DNA of 64,000 bases from Pachypanchax playfairii (lineage: Eukaryota > Chordata > Actinopteri > Cyprinodontiformes > Aplocheilidae): positions 345,759 to 409,758 of the forward strand of contig SSNP01000250.1 in assembly GCA_006937955.1 (NCBI GenBank), given 5' to 3'. Positions 43,701 through 58,700 of this stretch are shown here, piece by piece; positions within the stretch are counted from its first letter, which is position 1, and the number at the start of each line of letters is the position of its first letter. A program made the position numbers and the translations under genes. The notes under the pieces are model-generated. The model did no database searches and had not been told where the DNA came from. It worked only from the letters and a program-made list of their open reading frames with translations.

Positions 43701-46700
43701 GGCCTGTAACTAGTAATTTGTGCAGTGAGAGACAGATGAGGATGGAGACTGCTGATAATCCATTAACGATATCATTATGAAACACATTTGTTCAATAAAT
43801 GGTTGATTTAACCAGCATGAAAAAAATAGGTTCAGTAATTTGTTCCGTTTGGAAATTTGCACTTCAGTTTGACACCCAGGTTTCCTTCAAACTTGAATTT
43901 TCTTGCTTTTTGTGATGAGTTCAGACTAAACCTGACAGTGGTCTTGTTTCAAACAGGAAGTGGTGCAGAGTCAGGTGTTAGAGGCCAAGATTTTTCACTC
44001 TCCTTATGGAACTGGTATTGCTATAGTAACAGGCTCCTCTCGCTTCACCTTGGCTACCAATATTGAAGACCTGAAGCTACGCAGGTTACCTGAAGTTCCA
44101 GGTAAGGATTTTTTTTGTCATGGTAATGGGGTTTTGGGTTTTGGTTTTTTCTTTTTTTGTGTGGTTTTAATTTTGTAAATGTTCGAGTTTCCTGTTCCTC
44201 CTTGTTGTCTGTGAGGTCTTGTTCTGTGTCTTAATTTTCTAGAGGATTTTCAGAGGACCTAAGGATCAGTGAGGGCTTATAATTTAAAAGCAGTTCAGAT
44301 AAATAAGAAGGCCCAAGACCATTAAGACACACAAACAACTAATACAATTAAAATCAATCCTGAAACACACAGGGAGCCAATGCAGCATTTTAAAACTGGT
44401 GTAATATGTTCCCGCCCTCTGGTCCTCGTCAAAACATGACCTACTGAGTTCTGGAAAAGTTGTAGACTAGAAATAGATTTTTTTGGGAAGACCAGAGTTA
44501 TTTCTAGAGCACTTTAACACACAGCATGACAGCTGACCAAAGTGCTGTACAGCAAATTAAGAGATAATGCAAAAACGAAAATACAAGAATCAACAAATAC
44601 TTAGAGAATAAAATAAAAATACAATAAAAGACAGACTGTAAAATCAGGAGTGTTGATACAACAGATAACATCAATAACCAACAGATAACTTAAAGTAACA
44701 GGTTTTTAGATGATATTTGAATACATTTACAGAAGTGGATTGTCTCACGGAGAGAGGAAGATTGTTCCATAATGTAGGACCAATAAATGAAAAAGCTTGT
44801 TCACCATCAGGTTTATAGATCATACGTGGGATTTGTAACAGATGTTCAGCAGATCTTAATGTAATTAATGAGTTCAGAGAGACATGAAGAGGACAGATTA
44901 TGAAGAGATTTATAAACAAAGAGTAGAATATTAAACTGAATGTGATGTGAAACAGGAAGCTGATGAAGTTCATCCAAAATAAGATTGATGTGACCATAGA
45001 GGACATGTTACCGCCATAGAGGACTTGTTAACGCCATAGAGGACTTGTTAACACCATAGAGGACATGTTACCGCCATAGAGGACTTGTTAACGCCATAGA
45101 GGACTTGTTAACACCATAGAGGACTTGTTAACACCATAGAGGACTTGTTAACACCACAGAGGACTTGTTAACGCCATAGAGGACTTGTTAACGCCATAGA
45201 GGACTTGTTAACACCATAGAGACCATAGAGGACTTGTTAACACCATAGAGGACTTGTTAACACCATAGAGGACATGTTAACGCCATAGAGGACTTGTTAA
45301 CAGCATAGAGGACATGTTAACGCCATAGAGGACTTGTTAACGCCACAGAGGACTTGTTAACGCCACAGAGGACTTGTTAACGCCATAGAGGACTTGTTAA
45401 CACCATAGAGGACTTGTTACCACCATAGAGGACTTGTTAACACCATAGAGACCATAGAGGACTTGTTAACACCATAGAGGACATGTTAACGCCATAGAGG
45501 ACTTGTTAACGCCACAGAGGACTTGTTAACGCCACAGAGGACTTGTTAACGCCACAGAGGACTTGTTAACAGCATAGAGGACATGTTAACACCATAGAGG
45601 ACATGTTAACGCCATAGAGGACTTGTTAACACCATAGAGGACATGTTAACACCATAGAGGACTTGTTAACGCCACAGAGGACTTGTTAACGCCACAGAGG
45701 ACTTGTTAACGCCACAGAGGACTTGTTAACACCATAGAGGACATGTTACCACCATAGAGGACTTGTTAACACCACAGAGGACTTGTTAACGCCACAGAGG
45801 ACTTGTTAACGCCACAGAGGACTTGTTAACACCATAGAGGACTTGTTAACACCATAGAGGACTTGTTAACACCATAGAGGACTTGTTAACGCCATAGAGG
45901 ACTTGTTAACACCATAGAGGACTTGTTAACACCATAGAGGACTTGTTAACAGCATAGAGGACATGTTAACGCCAGAGAGGACTTGTTAACGCCACAGAGG
46001 ACTTGTTAACGCCACAGAGGACTTGTTAACACCATAGAGGACATGTTACCACCATAGAGGACTTGTTAACAGCATAGAGGACATGTTAACACCATAGAGG
46101 ACTTGTTAACACCATAGAGGACTTGTTAACGCCACAGAGGACTTGTTAACGCCACAGAGGACTTGTTAACGCCACAGAGGACTTGTTAACGCCACAGAGG
46201 ACTTGTTAACGCCACAGAGGACTTGTTAACACCATAGAGGACATGTTAACACCATAGAGGACTTGTTAACACCATAGAGGACTTGTTAACACATAGAGGA
46301 CATGTTAACACCATAGAGGACTTGTTAACGCCACAGAGGACTTGTTAACGCCACAGAGGACTTGTTAACGCCACAGAGGACTTGTTAACGCCACAGAGGA
46401 CTTGTTAACACCATAGAGGACTTGTTAACACCATAGAGGACTTGTTAACACCATAGCGGACTTGTTAACACCATAGAGGACATGTTAACACCATAGAGGA
46501 CTTGTTAACGCCACAGAGGACTTGTTAACGCCACAGAGGACTTGTTAACACCATAGAGGACTTGTTAACGCCATAGAGGACTTGTTAACGCCATAGAGGA
46601 CTTGTTAACAGCATAGAGGACATGTTAACACCACAGAGGACTTGTTAACGCCACAGAGGACTTGTTAACGCCACAGAGGACTTGTTAACGCCATAGAGGA

Positions 46701-49700
46701 CTTGTTAACACCATAGAGGACATGTTACCACCATAGAGGACTTGTTAACGCCACAGAGGACTTGTTAACGCCATAGAGGACTTGTTAAAGCCATAGAGGA
46801 CATGTTAACAGCATAGAGGACATGTTAACGCCATAGAGGACATGTTAACGCCATAGAGGACTTGTTAACGCCATAGAGGACTTGTTAACGCCACAGAGGA
46901 CTTGTTAACGCCACAGAGGACTTGTTAACGCCACAGAGGACTTGTTAACGCCACAGAGGATTTGTTAACGCCACAGAGGATTTGTTAACGCCACAGAGGA
47001 CTTGTTAACGCCACAGAGGACTTGTTAACAGCATAGAGGACATGTTAACGCCATAGAGGACTTGTTAACACCATAGAGACCATAGAGGACTTGTTAACAC
47101 CATAGAGGACTTGTTAACACCATAGAGGACTTGGTAACACCATAGAGGACTTGTTAACAGCATAGAGGACATGTTACCACCATAGAGGACTTGTTAACAC
47201 CATAGAGACCATAGAGGACTTGTTAACACCATAGAGGACTTGTTAACACCATAGAGACCATAGAGGACTTGTTAACACCATAGAGGACTTGTTAACACCA
47301 TAGAGGACTTGTTAACACCATAGAGGACATGTTAACGCCACAGAGGACTTGTTAACGCCACAGAGGACTTGTTAACGCCACAGAGGACTTGTTAACGCCA
47401 CAGAGGACTTGTTAACACCACAGAGGACATGTTAACGCCATAGAGGACTTGTTAACGCCATAGAGGACTTGTTAAAACCATAGAGGACTTGTTAACACCA
47501 TAGAGGACATGTTAACGCCACAGAGGACTTGTTAACGCCACAGAGGACTTGTTAACGCCACAGAGGACTTGTTAACGCCACAGAGGACTTGTTAACGCCA
47601 CAGAGGACTTGTTAACACCATAGAGACCATAGAGGACTTGTTAACACCATAGAGGACTTGTTAACACCATAGAGACCACAGAGGATTTGTTAACGCCACA
47701 GAGGACTTGTTAACGCCACAGAGGACTTGTTAACAGCATAGAGGACATGTTAACGCCATAGAGGACATGTTAACGCCATAGAGGACTTGTTAACGCCACA
47801 GAGGACTTGTTAACGCCACAGAGGACTTGTTAACGCCATAGAGGACTTGTTAACACCATAGAGACCATAGAGGACTTGTTAACACCATAGAGGACTTGTT
47901 AACGCCATAGAGGACTTGTTAACACCATAGAGACCATAGAGGACTTGTTAACACCATAGAGGACTTGTTACCACCATAGAGACCATAGAGGACTTGTTAA
48001 CACCATAGAAGACTTGTTAACACCATAGAGACCATAGAGGACTTGTTAACACCATAGAGGACATGTTACCGCCATAGAGGACTTGTTAACACCATAGAGG
48101 ACATGTTAACGCCATAGAGGACTTGTTAACACCATAGAGGACTTGTTAACACCATAGAGGACTTGTTAACACCATAGACACCATAGAGGACTTGTTAACA
48201 CCATAGAGACCATAGAGGACTTGTTAACACCATAGAGGACTTGTTAACGCCACAGAGGACTTGTTAACGCCACAGAGGACTTGTTAACGCCACAGAGGAC
48301 TTGTTAACGCCACAGAGGACTTGTTAACACCATAGAGACCATAGAGGACTTGTTAACACCATAGAGGACTTGTTACCACCATAGAGGACTTGTTAACACC
48401 ATAGAGACCATAGAGGACTTGTTAACACCATAGAGGACTTGTTAACACCACAGAGGACTTGTTAACGCCACAGAGGACTTGTTAAAGCCACAGAGGACAT
48501 GTTAACGCCATAGAGGACATGTTAACACCATAGAGGACTTGTTAACAGCATAGAGGACATGTTACCGCCATAGAGGACTTGTTAACACCATAGAGGACAT
48601 GTGAACGCCATAGAGGACTTGTTAACACCATAGAGGACATGTTAACACCACAGAGGACTTGTTAACGCCACAGAGGACTTGTTAACGCCACAGAGGACTT
48701 GTTAACGCCACAGAGGACTTGTTAACGCCACAGAGGACTTGTTAACACCATAGAGGACATGTTAACACCATAGAGGACTTGTTAACACCACAGAGGACTT
48801 GTTACCACCATAGAGGACTTGTTAACACCATAGAGACAATAGAGGACTTGTTAACACCATAGAGGACTTGTTAACACCATAGAGGACATGTTAACATCAT
48901 AGAGGACTTGTTAACAGCATAGAGGACATGTTAACGCCATAGAGGACTTGTTAACGCCAGAGAGGACTTGTTAACGCCAGAGAGGACTTGATAACACCAT
49001 AGAGACCATAGAGGACTTGTTAACAGCATAGAGGACTTGTTAACACCATAGAGACCATAGAGGACTTGTTAACACCATAGAGGACTTGTTAACAGCATAG
49101 AGGACATGTTAACGCCATAGAGGACTTGTTAACGCCACAGAGGACTTGTTAACGCCACAGAGGACTTGTTAACGCCACAGAGGACTTGTTAACGCCACAG
49201 AGGACTTGTTAACACCATAGAGACCATAGAGGACTTGTTAACACCATAGAGGACTTGTTACCACCATAGAGGACTTGTTAACACCATAGAGACCATAGAG
49301 GACTTGTTAACACCATAGAGACCATAGAGGACTTGTTAACACCATAGAGACCATAGAGGACTTGTTAACACCATAGAGGACTTGTTAACACCATAGAGAC
49401 CATAGAGGACTTGTTAACACCATAGAGGACATGTTAACGCCATAGAGGACTTGTTAACAGCATAGAGGACATGTTAACACCATAGAGGACTTGTTAACAC
49501 CATAGAGGACTTGTTAACACCATAGAGACCATAGAGGACTTGTTAACACCATAGAGGACTTGTTAACACCATAGAGACCATAGAGGACTTGTTAACACCA
49601 TAGAGACCATAGAGGACTTGTTAACACCATAGAGGACTTGTTAACACCATAGAGGACATGTTAACGCCATAGAGGACTTGTTAACAGCATAGAGGACATG

Positions 49701-52700
49701 TTAACGCCATAGAGGACTTGTTAACGCCATAGAGGACTTGTTAACGCCATAGAGGACTTGTTAACACCATAGAGGACTTGTTACACCATAGAGGACTTGT
49801 TAACACCATAGAGACCATAGAGGACTTGTTAACACCATAGAGGACTTGTTAACACCATAGAGGACTTGTTAACACCATAGAGCACTTGTTAACGCCACAG
49901 AGGACTTGTTAACGCCACAGAGGACTTGTTAACGCCACAGAGGACTTGTTAACGCCATAGAGGACTTGTTAAAGCCATAGAGGACATGTTAACACCATAG
50001 AGGACTTGTTAACACCATAGAGGACTTGTTAACAGCATAGAGGACATGTTAACACCATAGAGGACTTGTTAACGCCACAGAGGACTTGTTAACGCCACAG
50101 AGGACTTGTTAACGCCACAGAGGACTTGTTAACACCATAGAGGACTTGTTAACGCCATAGAGGACTTGTTAACGCCATAGAGGACTTGTTAACACCATAG
50201 AGGACTTGTTAACACCATAGAGGACATGTTACCACCATAGAGGACTTGTTAACACCATAGAGACCATAGAGGACTTGTTAACACCATAGAGGACTTGTTA
50301 ACACCATAGAAACCATAGAGGACTTGTTAACACCATAGAAGACTTGTTAACACCATAGAGACCATAGAGGACTTGTTAACACCATAGAGGACATGTTACC
50401 GCCATAGAGGACTTGTTAACACCATAGAGGACATGTTAACGCCATAGAGGACTTGTTAACAGCATAGAGGACATGTTAACACCATAGAGACCATAGAGGA
50501 CTTGTTAACACCATAGAGGACTTGTTAACACCATAGAGGACTTGTTAACACCATAGAGACCATAGAGGACTTGTTAACACCATAGAGACCATAGAGGACT
50601 TGTTAACACCATAGAGGACTTGTTAACGCCATAGAAGACTTGTTAACACCATAGAGGACTTATTAACACCATAGAGGACTTGTTAACACCATAGAGGACT
50701 TGTTAACACCATAGAGACCATAGAGGACTTGTTAACACCATAGAGGACTTGTTAACGCCATAGAGGACTTGTTAACGCCACAGAGGACTTGTTAACGCCA
50801 CAGAGGACTTGTTAACACCATAGAGGACATGTTAACACCATAGAGGACTTGTTAACACCATAGAGACCATAGAGGACTTGTTAACACCATAGAGACCATA
50901 GAGGACTTGTTAACACCATAGAGACCATAGAGGACTTGTTAACAGCATAGAGGACTTGTTAACACCATAGAGGACTTGTTACCACCATAGAGGACTTGTT
51001 AACACCATAGAGACCATAGAGGACTTGTTAACACCATAGAGGACTTGTTAACACCATAGAGACCATAGAGGACTTGTTAACACCATAGAGGACTTGTTAA
51101 CACCATAGAGGACATGTTAACACCATAGAGACCATAGAGGACTTGTTAACGCCACAGAGGACTTGTTAACGCCACAGAGGACTTGTTAACGCCACAGAGG
51201 ACTTGTTAACGCCACAGAGGACTTGTTAACACCATAGAGGACTTGTTAACACCATAGAGACCATAGAGGACTTGTTAACACCATAGAGGACTTGTTAACA
51301 CCATAGAGGACTTGTTAACACCATAGAGGACTTGTTAACACCATAGAGACCATAGAGGACTTGTTAACACCATAGAGACCATAGAGGACTTGTTAACACC
51401 ATAGAGACCATAGAGGACTTGTTAACACCATAGAGGACTTGTTAACACCATAGAAACCATAGAGGACTTGTTAACACCATAGAAGACTTGTTAACACCAT
51501 AGAGACCATAGAGGACTTGTTAACACCATAGAGGACAGAATTTGAATAATCAAGTCTAGATGTGGTGAATGCGTGGATGACTGATTCCAGGTGTTTCCTT
51601 TTAAGGCAGGTAATATGACTTTGGTTACGTAATGGTAACCCCAGATTCTATGAGTATAGGCGCAGCCCTTTAAGGCTATCGCTAGTGGGTTTTCCCCTTG
51701 GCGCACAGCGCCGCACAGAAAACTTTAGTCCACGTCCACCTGTTGAGTGGGCCCCACCCCGGTCTAGTATAAATAACGGTAAGACCGGGTAATCGGCTCC
51801 CAAATAGCATTTTTATTAAGCCATTTAGGAACCAGCGAGGCCCAACGCTTAAAGGGCTGCGCCTATACTCATAGAATCTGGGGTTACAATACGTAACCAA
51901 TGTTCTATTTCGTATAGGCTTTACCCTTTATGGCTATCGCTAGTGGGTTAAATGTAAAGCACGATGTAGTCCATGCTTCACTGGGTCCATCCAGATCACC
52001 AACCATGGACATCTGCTCCTAAAGAATTTTAGCACTCTTGTCTTCCATACAATACATACGGCTCTGTAGCTACCATCACGGCTCCGCTCGCTAAACCTTT
52101 TGTTTTTGTTCCGCCTCGTGTGTATCCGTTTTAGCGTCACATATGTTGCGTCACTTCCGGGTTTATGTGATTGGTTCTCTCTCAACTGGCTAAGCCCGCC
52201 TTCGATATTGAGAGACAACGGTTCAGCTCCAGGCCCTCATGTCTTTGTAAAGTATTCTGTCTAAGACGTGTGGGCCTGGTTGATCAGGGAAGTTCCACAA
52301 TTGCAAATGGTTGCTTGCACATAATTTCACATCTCAACTTCATAAATCAAGTTTTGCAAGCCTGCAGAAAATATCCCACCTGAAAATTTCAAGTTTGTTT
52401 GGTCGGTTGGTTGGTTGATTGGGACAGATACAATATACATTAACTTCTCAGGTAATCCCATGTCAGTATATAGTGTTTATAAAAGGCTAATTCACAATAC
52501 CAGTCCCTAGAAGAGCTTTTGACAGAAAAAATAGGTGCACATTAAAACATTAAAATAAACATTGAGAAATGATGGAAGTCAACTGAAGTTCTCATGAAAA
52601 ATAAAAAAAAACACTGAAGAACAACCTCCAACATACTTATCAAACTTTGCCCCAAACTCTCATTTAGATCTTCACAGCCATCTCTACTCTTATTTAACAG

Positions 52701-55700
52701 CCTGAAGGTGTTGATGGACAGGAAGTGGCCTGCGGCTCTCTGATTGGACAGTTTGCTCTGTCACCATCCAATCAGATAAACGTGTAAAGACAGTGTCTAA
52801 AGTCGCAATTGCAACTTCAGAGTCTCACACATTTTTTTTTTTTGCTGCGCATCTCAAAACAGGATGTTTGCAAAAGAACTCATTACTCTACGCATTTTGA
52901 AATTTTCAGGTGGGATATTTTCTGTGGGCTTGCAAAACTTCATTTCTGAAGTTGAGCTGTGAAATTACAGACAAACATCCATTTACAGCTGCAAAATCTT
53001 TATGGCATTATATTGAGCCTTATAGAGCTCCCCTAACGTAGTGTCCCTCAAGGGTCTATTCTTTGTTCCCTGTTGTTTATGCAGAACATGTTCAAGTTTC
53101 AAGTTTATTTGTTTATAAAGCGCCAGTTCATGACAGTCATTCCAAGGCACTTTACAGAAAAATCAACCAATTAATAATAAAACATTTTCTATCTAAGGAA
53201 CCAGCCAATTGTTATTTCAGCACAATCCCCATCCTGAGCAGCACTATTGGCAACAGTGGAAAGGAATGACTCCCTTTTAACAGGAAGAGGATTGGTCCAA
53301 GCACTGAACCCTGAGGAACTCCAGGGTTCAGTGCATGAAGATTCATTATTTACACGAACGAGCTGAAATCTTTCAGTTAAATATGATTCAAACCAGTTTA
53401 ATGCAGTTCCTCTTGATCCACTTGTTCCACTTGATCTATAGTATCAAACGCAGTAATGAGATCTAACAGGACAAGCACAGACATAAGTCCACTGTCTGAG
53501 GCCATGGACAACGAACCAGAGACAACAGTGGGAAGGACATTATAGATTTTTAGTCGTATTGAATCCATTTTATTAGTAAAGAATTCCATGAAGTCATCAC
53601 TACTGAGGGTTACAGGGATACACGGTTCAACAGAAGTTGGTTTTTTATTAATCTGGCTACAGTACTAAACAGAAACCTGGGATTGTTCTTGTTCTCCTCT
53701 ATTGCCCCTTTTCCACCGACAAATCAGCACGGCGCGCTTGAGAGCGGTCCAGTATAGCGCGGATCAACTCGCTTGAGGCGGTGGAAACATAAAGCGGACG
53801 TAAGTGGGGATAGGGGCGTGCCCATCTGGCTATGAAAAGTGGCGCGTAAAAGTCTTTGTCCGCGACGTCACAGCGCATGAAACAACAACAACAATGGCGG
53901 ATATACGTGTGTTTTTGTACTTTGTGCTCTGTCTGTGGTTCATTTTGGTTGGTTTGATTTTTGGTTCTGGTGGAGGAAGTCGCCATTGTCCAAAGTCAAT
54001 TGTATTTTAAAATAAAATATTTATATGGTTGCTGGGAGTTTTTTTTAAAAGCCTTTTGCGGGAGCGCTTCTATAACACACCACGTGAACACCACACACAG
54101 CCGGGCCAATCAGGGGCTACCACTACGTAGGTAGTCGTGTCACTGGTAGCAGTTTACTGGACAAATCAGTAGACAGGTGGGCGTGTGGGCCCGCTTTGGG
54201 CCGCTTCGAACCACCGAGGAGGTGGTCTGAAAAAAGAGGCCGGGTTGGCGCGGAATGACACGGTTAAGACCCGAGAAAGGCGGTGGAAAAGGGTCCGCAG
54301 GGCTAAAGTGAACCAAGCCGCACCGTGTTCTGTCGGTGGAAAAGCGGCATATGAGGGACGAGTAATACTCAGTTCTAACCCTACGAAGGGCTCTTTTGTA
54401 TTTGAGCAGACTATCTCTCCAAGATAAATACACTTCTTCTAGCTTAGTGGAACGCCATTTCCTGTGCCCCCTGGATTCTGTAATGTGTAAACACAATGTC
54501 TCCCTCCACTCCTTTGCAGATGACATCCAGATCTACCTCCCTTTAAGGTTAGACTGTAAGGAGTCTCTGCAGCCTTCACTCTTTTGTCTTATGAACATTA
54601 AATCTTGGATGGATCTTAACTTTTTACACTTGAATAAAAATAAGACTGAAGTCACAGTGTTTGGGCTCCCAAAAGACACCAACCTTGGTTTAATGGGACC
54701 TCTTGCCTATTAATGTGCTTCCTCCATTAAGAGTCTTGGTGTAACCTTTGATTTGATACAGATCAGTTCTGTGGTGAAGAGTTCTTTTATCATTTAAGGC
54801 TTTGGGGAAACTCAAGCTGTATCTCTGCAGAACTTATCTAGAAAGAGTTACTCATGCTTTTGATACATCTAGGCTGGACTATCGTAACTCTGTTTATGTT
54901 GGTTTAGATTATTCTTCACTGCAATGTCTGCAGCTGGTTCAGAACGCTGAAGCTCATTTGCTGACTAGCACAAAGAAGAGAGACCATATCACTCCCTTTC
55001 TTTCTGCTCTGCACAGGCTTTCAGTCCCTTTTAGGATCAATTTTTAAAATCCTGTTACTTATAAGATCCTGAGTGGTGATTGTCAGGATATTTTAATACC
55101 CCTAAGTTAAATAACCATCAAAAAGACCATCAGTCAGACACAGAGGTATGGTTTCAATGAGCTTTGCAAAGGAGAACGCCCAACCAATAATAATAATAAT
55201 AATAATATTAATAATAATCATATTCTGATATAATTCTGATGTGTTCACCTCTGCATTGCCTTTTTATTTACAAAGACATCTCCCATCTGGATGGAGCAAG
55301 GAAGGGAAACAAGTGTGGGTCAGATAATGAAGTCAGAGTGAAGCAAACAAACACATAATTGGATGGACAACAGTCACAGGTCGTAAACCAACTGGTTTCC
55401 AAGATAAACACAAAGTGTTGATTCAGGCCAGGTCTCTTTCAGTTCCCTTACTCCTGCAGCATGACCTGTGAGCTTTTACCAACATCAGAAAACCTTAAAA
55501 TCTCCAACAGTGATGCTCCTCCACACTGAATGTTTACCAGTCCAGGAGAGCTCTGAGGTCTGCTGATCAGCTGCTCATAGATGTTCCAAAATAAAAGTTA
55601 AAGAGGCCATTTCACACACATTTCATGACTTTCTGGTTATTTCTGAAGTATTAAGCTGTAATATGAAACATTTTATATCTAAAAAACTTTAGGAAACACT

Positions 55701-58700
55701 GATTAACAGATCTTTCAATCTGTCAGCGTGAAGATTTGTCCGGCATCGGCTGCAACTCATTAATAGTCATTATGCGTATTTGCTAGACTCCGATTGGCCA
55801 ACAAACTAGCCTATGAGAGCACGGCTTCCTGTTTCCTTCCCCGCTGCGCATGGTAACAGTGCACCGAGTCTCTGCCAGTTGATACATGTTTATGCTAACA
55901 GCTTTTAACTCGGGAGAACTCGGGTTTTATCACCACCTGCGTAGTTTGAGAGATAAAAACTGAAAGAGAAGTTGTTGACCTGTTTTCACCCACTATGAAG
56001 GTAAGAACACCTGTGGAGCTAAAATATTCAACAGAAACCTCAGAACAACAAATGTTTTTGATGGAATTTCCTCTTTAAAAACAAAAGGAGAGCTGCTTTT
56101 GCAATAGCTGCACCTAAACTATGGAACAGTTTACATCACATATGGGGTGGGGGGTGAGGGGTGAGGGCAGCAGCCCTTCCCATGTGTGATAGAGGTAGAG
56201 ACTTCCATCTATTTTGATCACCCATCACCTGTCTCTGAGATTCACCTGTATCACATCTGTCTCTGTCCTCTCAGGTCTGCAAGGGAAGCCTTCCTCTTGG
56301 GTCGTCCTCACTCAGGATAGACAAACTAAAGTCTTGTTGTCAATTGGACCAGAACTCTATGTCCTGGACAACACTTCCTGTACTGCTGTGGTGAGGCGCG
56401 CACACAGTCAGGCAGGTGACTAGATGAGGTCATATTAGTTACCTGTCTGAGACCTTTCCATATCTCTGCAGTGTCCTCCTGGTCTCAGTCCTCAGGCTGG
56501 CCGCATCATTGACATGGCTGTATCTTTCAGTTACAAATACCTGGCTCTTTTCATGGACTCTGGACACTTATGGACTGGCTATTCCAATCTACAGGTGAGT
56601 GGTTCCAGTATTATTTCATGTTTTAAGTTGGGTGGGGTTTTCCTGGCAGGGATGATTAAGAGGGGATTATTCTGTCTGCAGGAGAAACTGAGTGAAGTTG
56701 ATACGAGACAAACAGCAACTCCCAAACAGATGGTCTGGTATGTTCACCTGTCTGTTCACCTGTCTGTTAACCTGTTTGCCTGGGAAGTAACCTCCTCGCC
56801 TGCCTACCTGGACAATGGGCTGCTCACCCGTCTATAGAAATGTCTGTTCTTCAAATATGTGCCATAGTCTCCACTTGTCTGTGTGTTCAGGTGCCGCAGA
56901 CCAAAGAGCCAACAGCCGTCTGTGGTGTTGATGTGGGACAGACTCCTCCTGGTGGTTGGAGTGTGTAATGACACCATCCAGTATCTTTGAAAATAGAGGT
57001 AGACCAAGCAGAGTTTTCTTGTTAGTGCCAGTCTTTAGAAACTAGGATAGCTAGTGGCTAATTTACAATGCCAGTATATTAATAAAATGTTTTTGTCCAG
57101 TTTCTATTTAGAAAATGGAACTAAATAAAATGTGATTCCTAAAATTGAACCATTTATTCAACAACACTTAGAACAAATTAAATACATTTAAAGTGTCTTT
57201 GACTCACTCGAGTTTCAATTAAACATTTATGATCATTAATACTGTGTTTAATGAAACATGCTGCAGGTTTGTGTGTTTGACTCTTATAAGTCATGTATGA
57301 ATGTTTTTATTTGCTTCAGTGAGAAACAGGAAGTGATGAAACAGGAAGCAGCTCTTTGTTTCCATCTTACATGGACATTAAAGAGCAACTCACCCTCAAA
57401 AGGAACTGATTTCAACTCAAACAGCATCAGAACTGGTTCTGTTCACATCGTCTCGTCTCCTGAGTCCATTTCTCCTTCAGAAACCACAGATTCTGGTTCT
57501 GGTTCTACAGGTTCTGTCAGAGTAAATCACTTCGTTTACGTCTCCTGTTCCTGTTTCATCACTTCCTGTAAATAAACCCTCCTCAGAATTCTGTAGCAAT
57601 ATTCCATAAATCTGCATATTGAGACTTTATTCTGAACCTCCTGGTTTATGTGACAAAGGAACCACAAGAACAAATCTAATAGTGATTGATAAAAACTAGT
57701 AAAATAACCTGTAAAAATCACATCAGAGACACTTTAACTTACTTGTAATATACAAGGTATATATAATCTATAAAAGAGCATCATTGCTTAAAAAAAGTGG
57801 CAAATATTGAAAAATGACATTGAAATATCTTCAGACTTGAACCAGGACATGTATTTTAGTTCTCATATAAAAAAAGACCTCCAGCTGATCCAAACTACTG
57901 CTGCCAGAGTTCTGATGAGAGTTAGAAGGAGAGATCATATTTCTCCTGTTTTAGCATCACTAGAATAAAGTTTAAAATGTTCCTTCTCACATACAAAGAT
58001 CTTAACAACCAGGATCCATCTGATATTAAAGATCTTATTGTTCTAGATGTTCCTAACAGAACACTCTCAGACTGCAGATCTGCTTCTGGTTCCTAGAGGT
58101 TCTAAAACGGGAGGCAGAGCTTTTAGTTATCAGGCTCCTCTCCTGTCCAGGATGGAGGATTAAGTTGAAATGAAGATTCAACATCCTGCATCCAATTATT
58201 ATTTATAACTGAAATATTTTCAGGAATCTGTGAACCTGGACTGATGTGAACCTGGACTTGACATTTCTGTAAAGTCCGTTGAGAGGATCTTGTTATGAAC
58301 TGCTTTAGATGCAAAACTGAACTAAACAGCACCAGTAACACAGTAACATAGTCTCTTTTCCTGTAAAGTTAACACCTTGACCATGACATCAGGTTCTCTG
58401 TTGAGGAACAATCTGTGTTAGTGGGAGAACTTGATGGAGTTCGGATCATCAGCTTGATCAATCAAGAGCTGCTGCAAGAGGTTCCTCTGGTTTGTCAGGA
58501 CATCTTTAAGATTGCCTCCATGGCTCCTGGAGCTCTGCTGCTGGAAGCCCACCGCGAGTATGAGGTACACTTGTTTGAGTAGACTCCACTGAAGACAGAC
58601 AGGTGTTCCATGTATTCACAGGTTTCTTGTCTAATTTCCTGTTTGTGTAGAAGTCCAGTCAGAAGGCGGATGAGTACCTGAGAGAGATCAAGGAGCAGAA

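Noticed and set aside
53804..54010. Small frame MADIRVFLYFVLCLWFILV as a membrane peptide gene
   Set aside because: It lies wholly inside a TIR-bounded DNA element inserted in a LINE. It could be a remnant of the parent transposon's 5' region, but there is no independent support.
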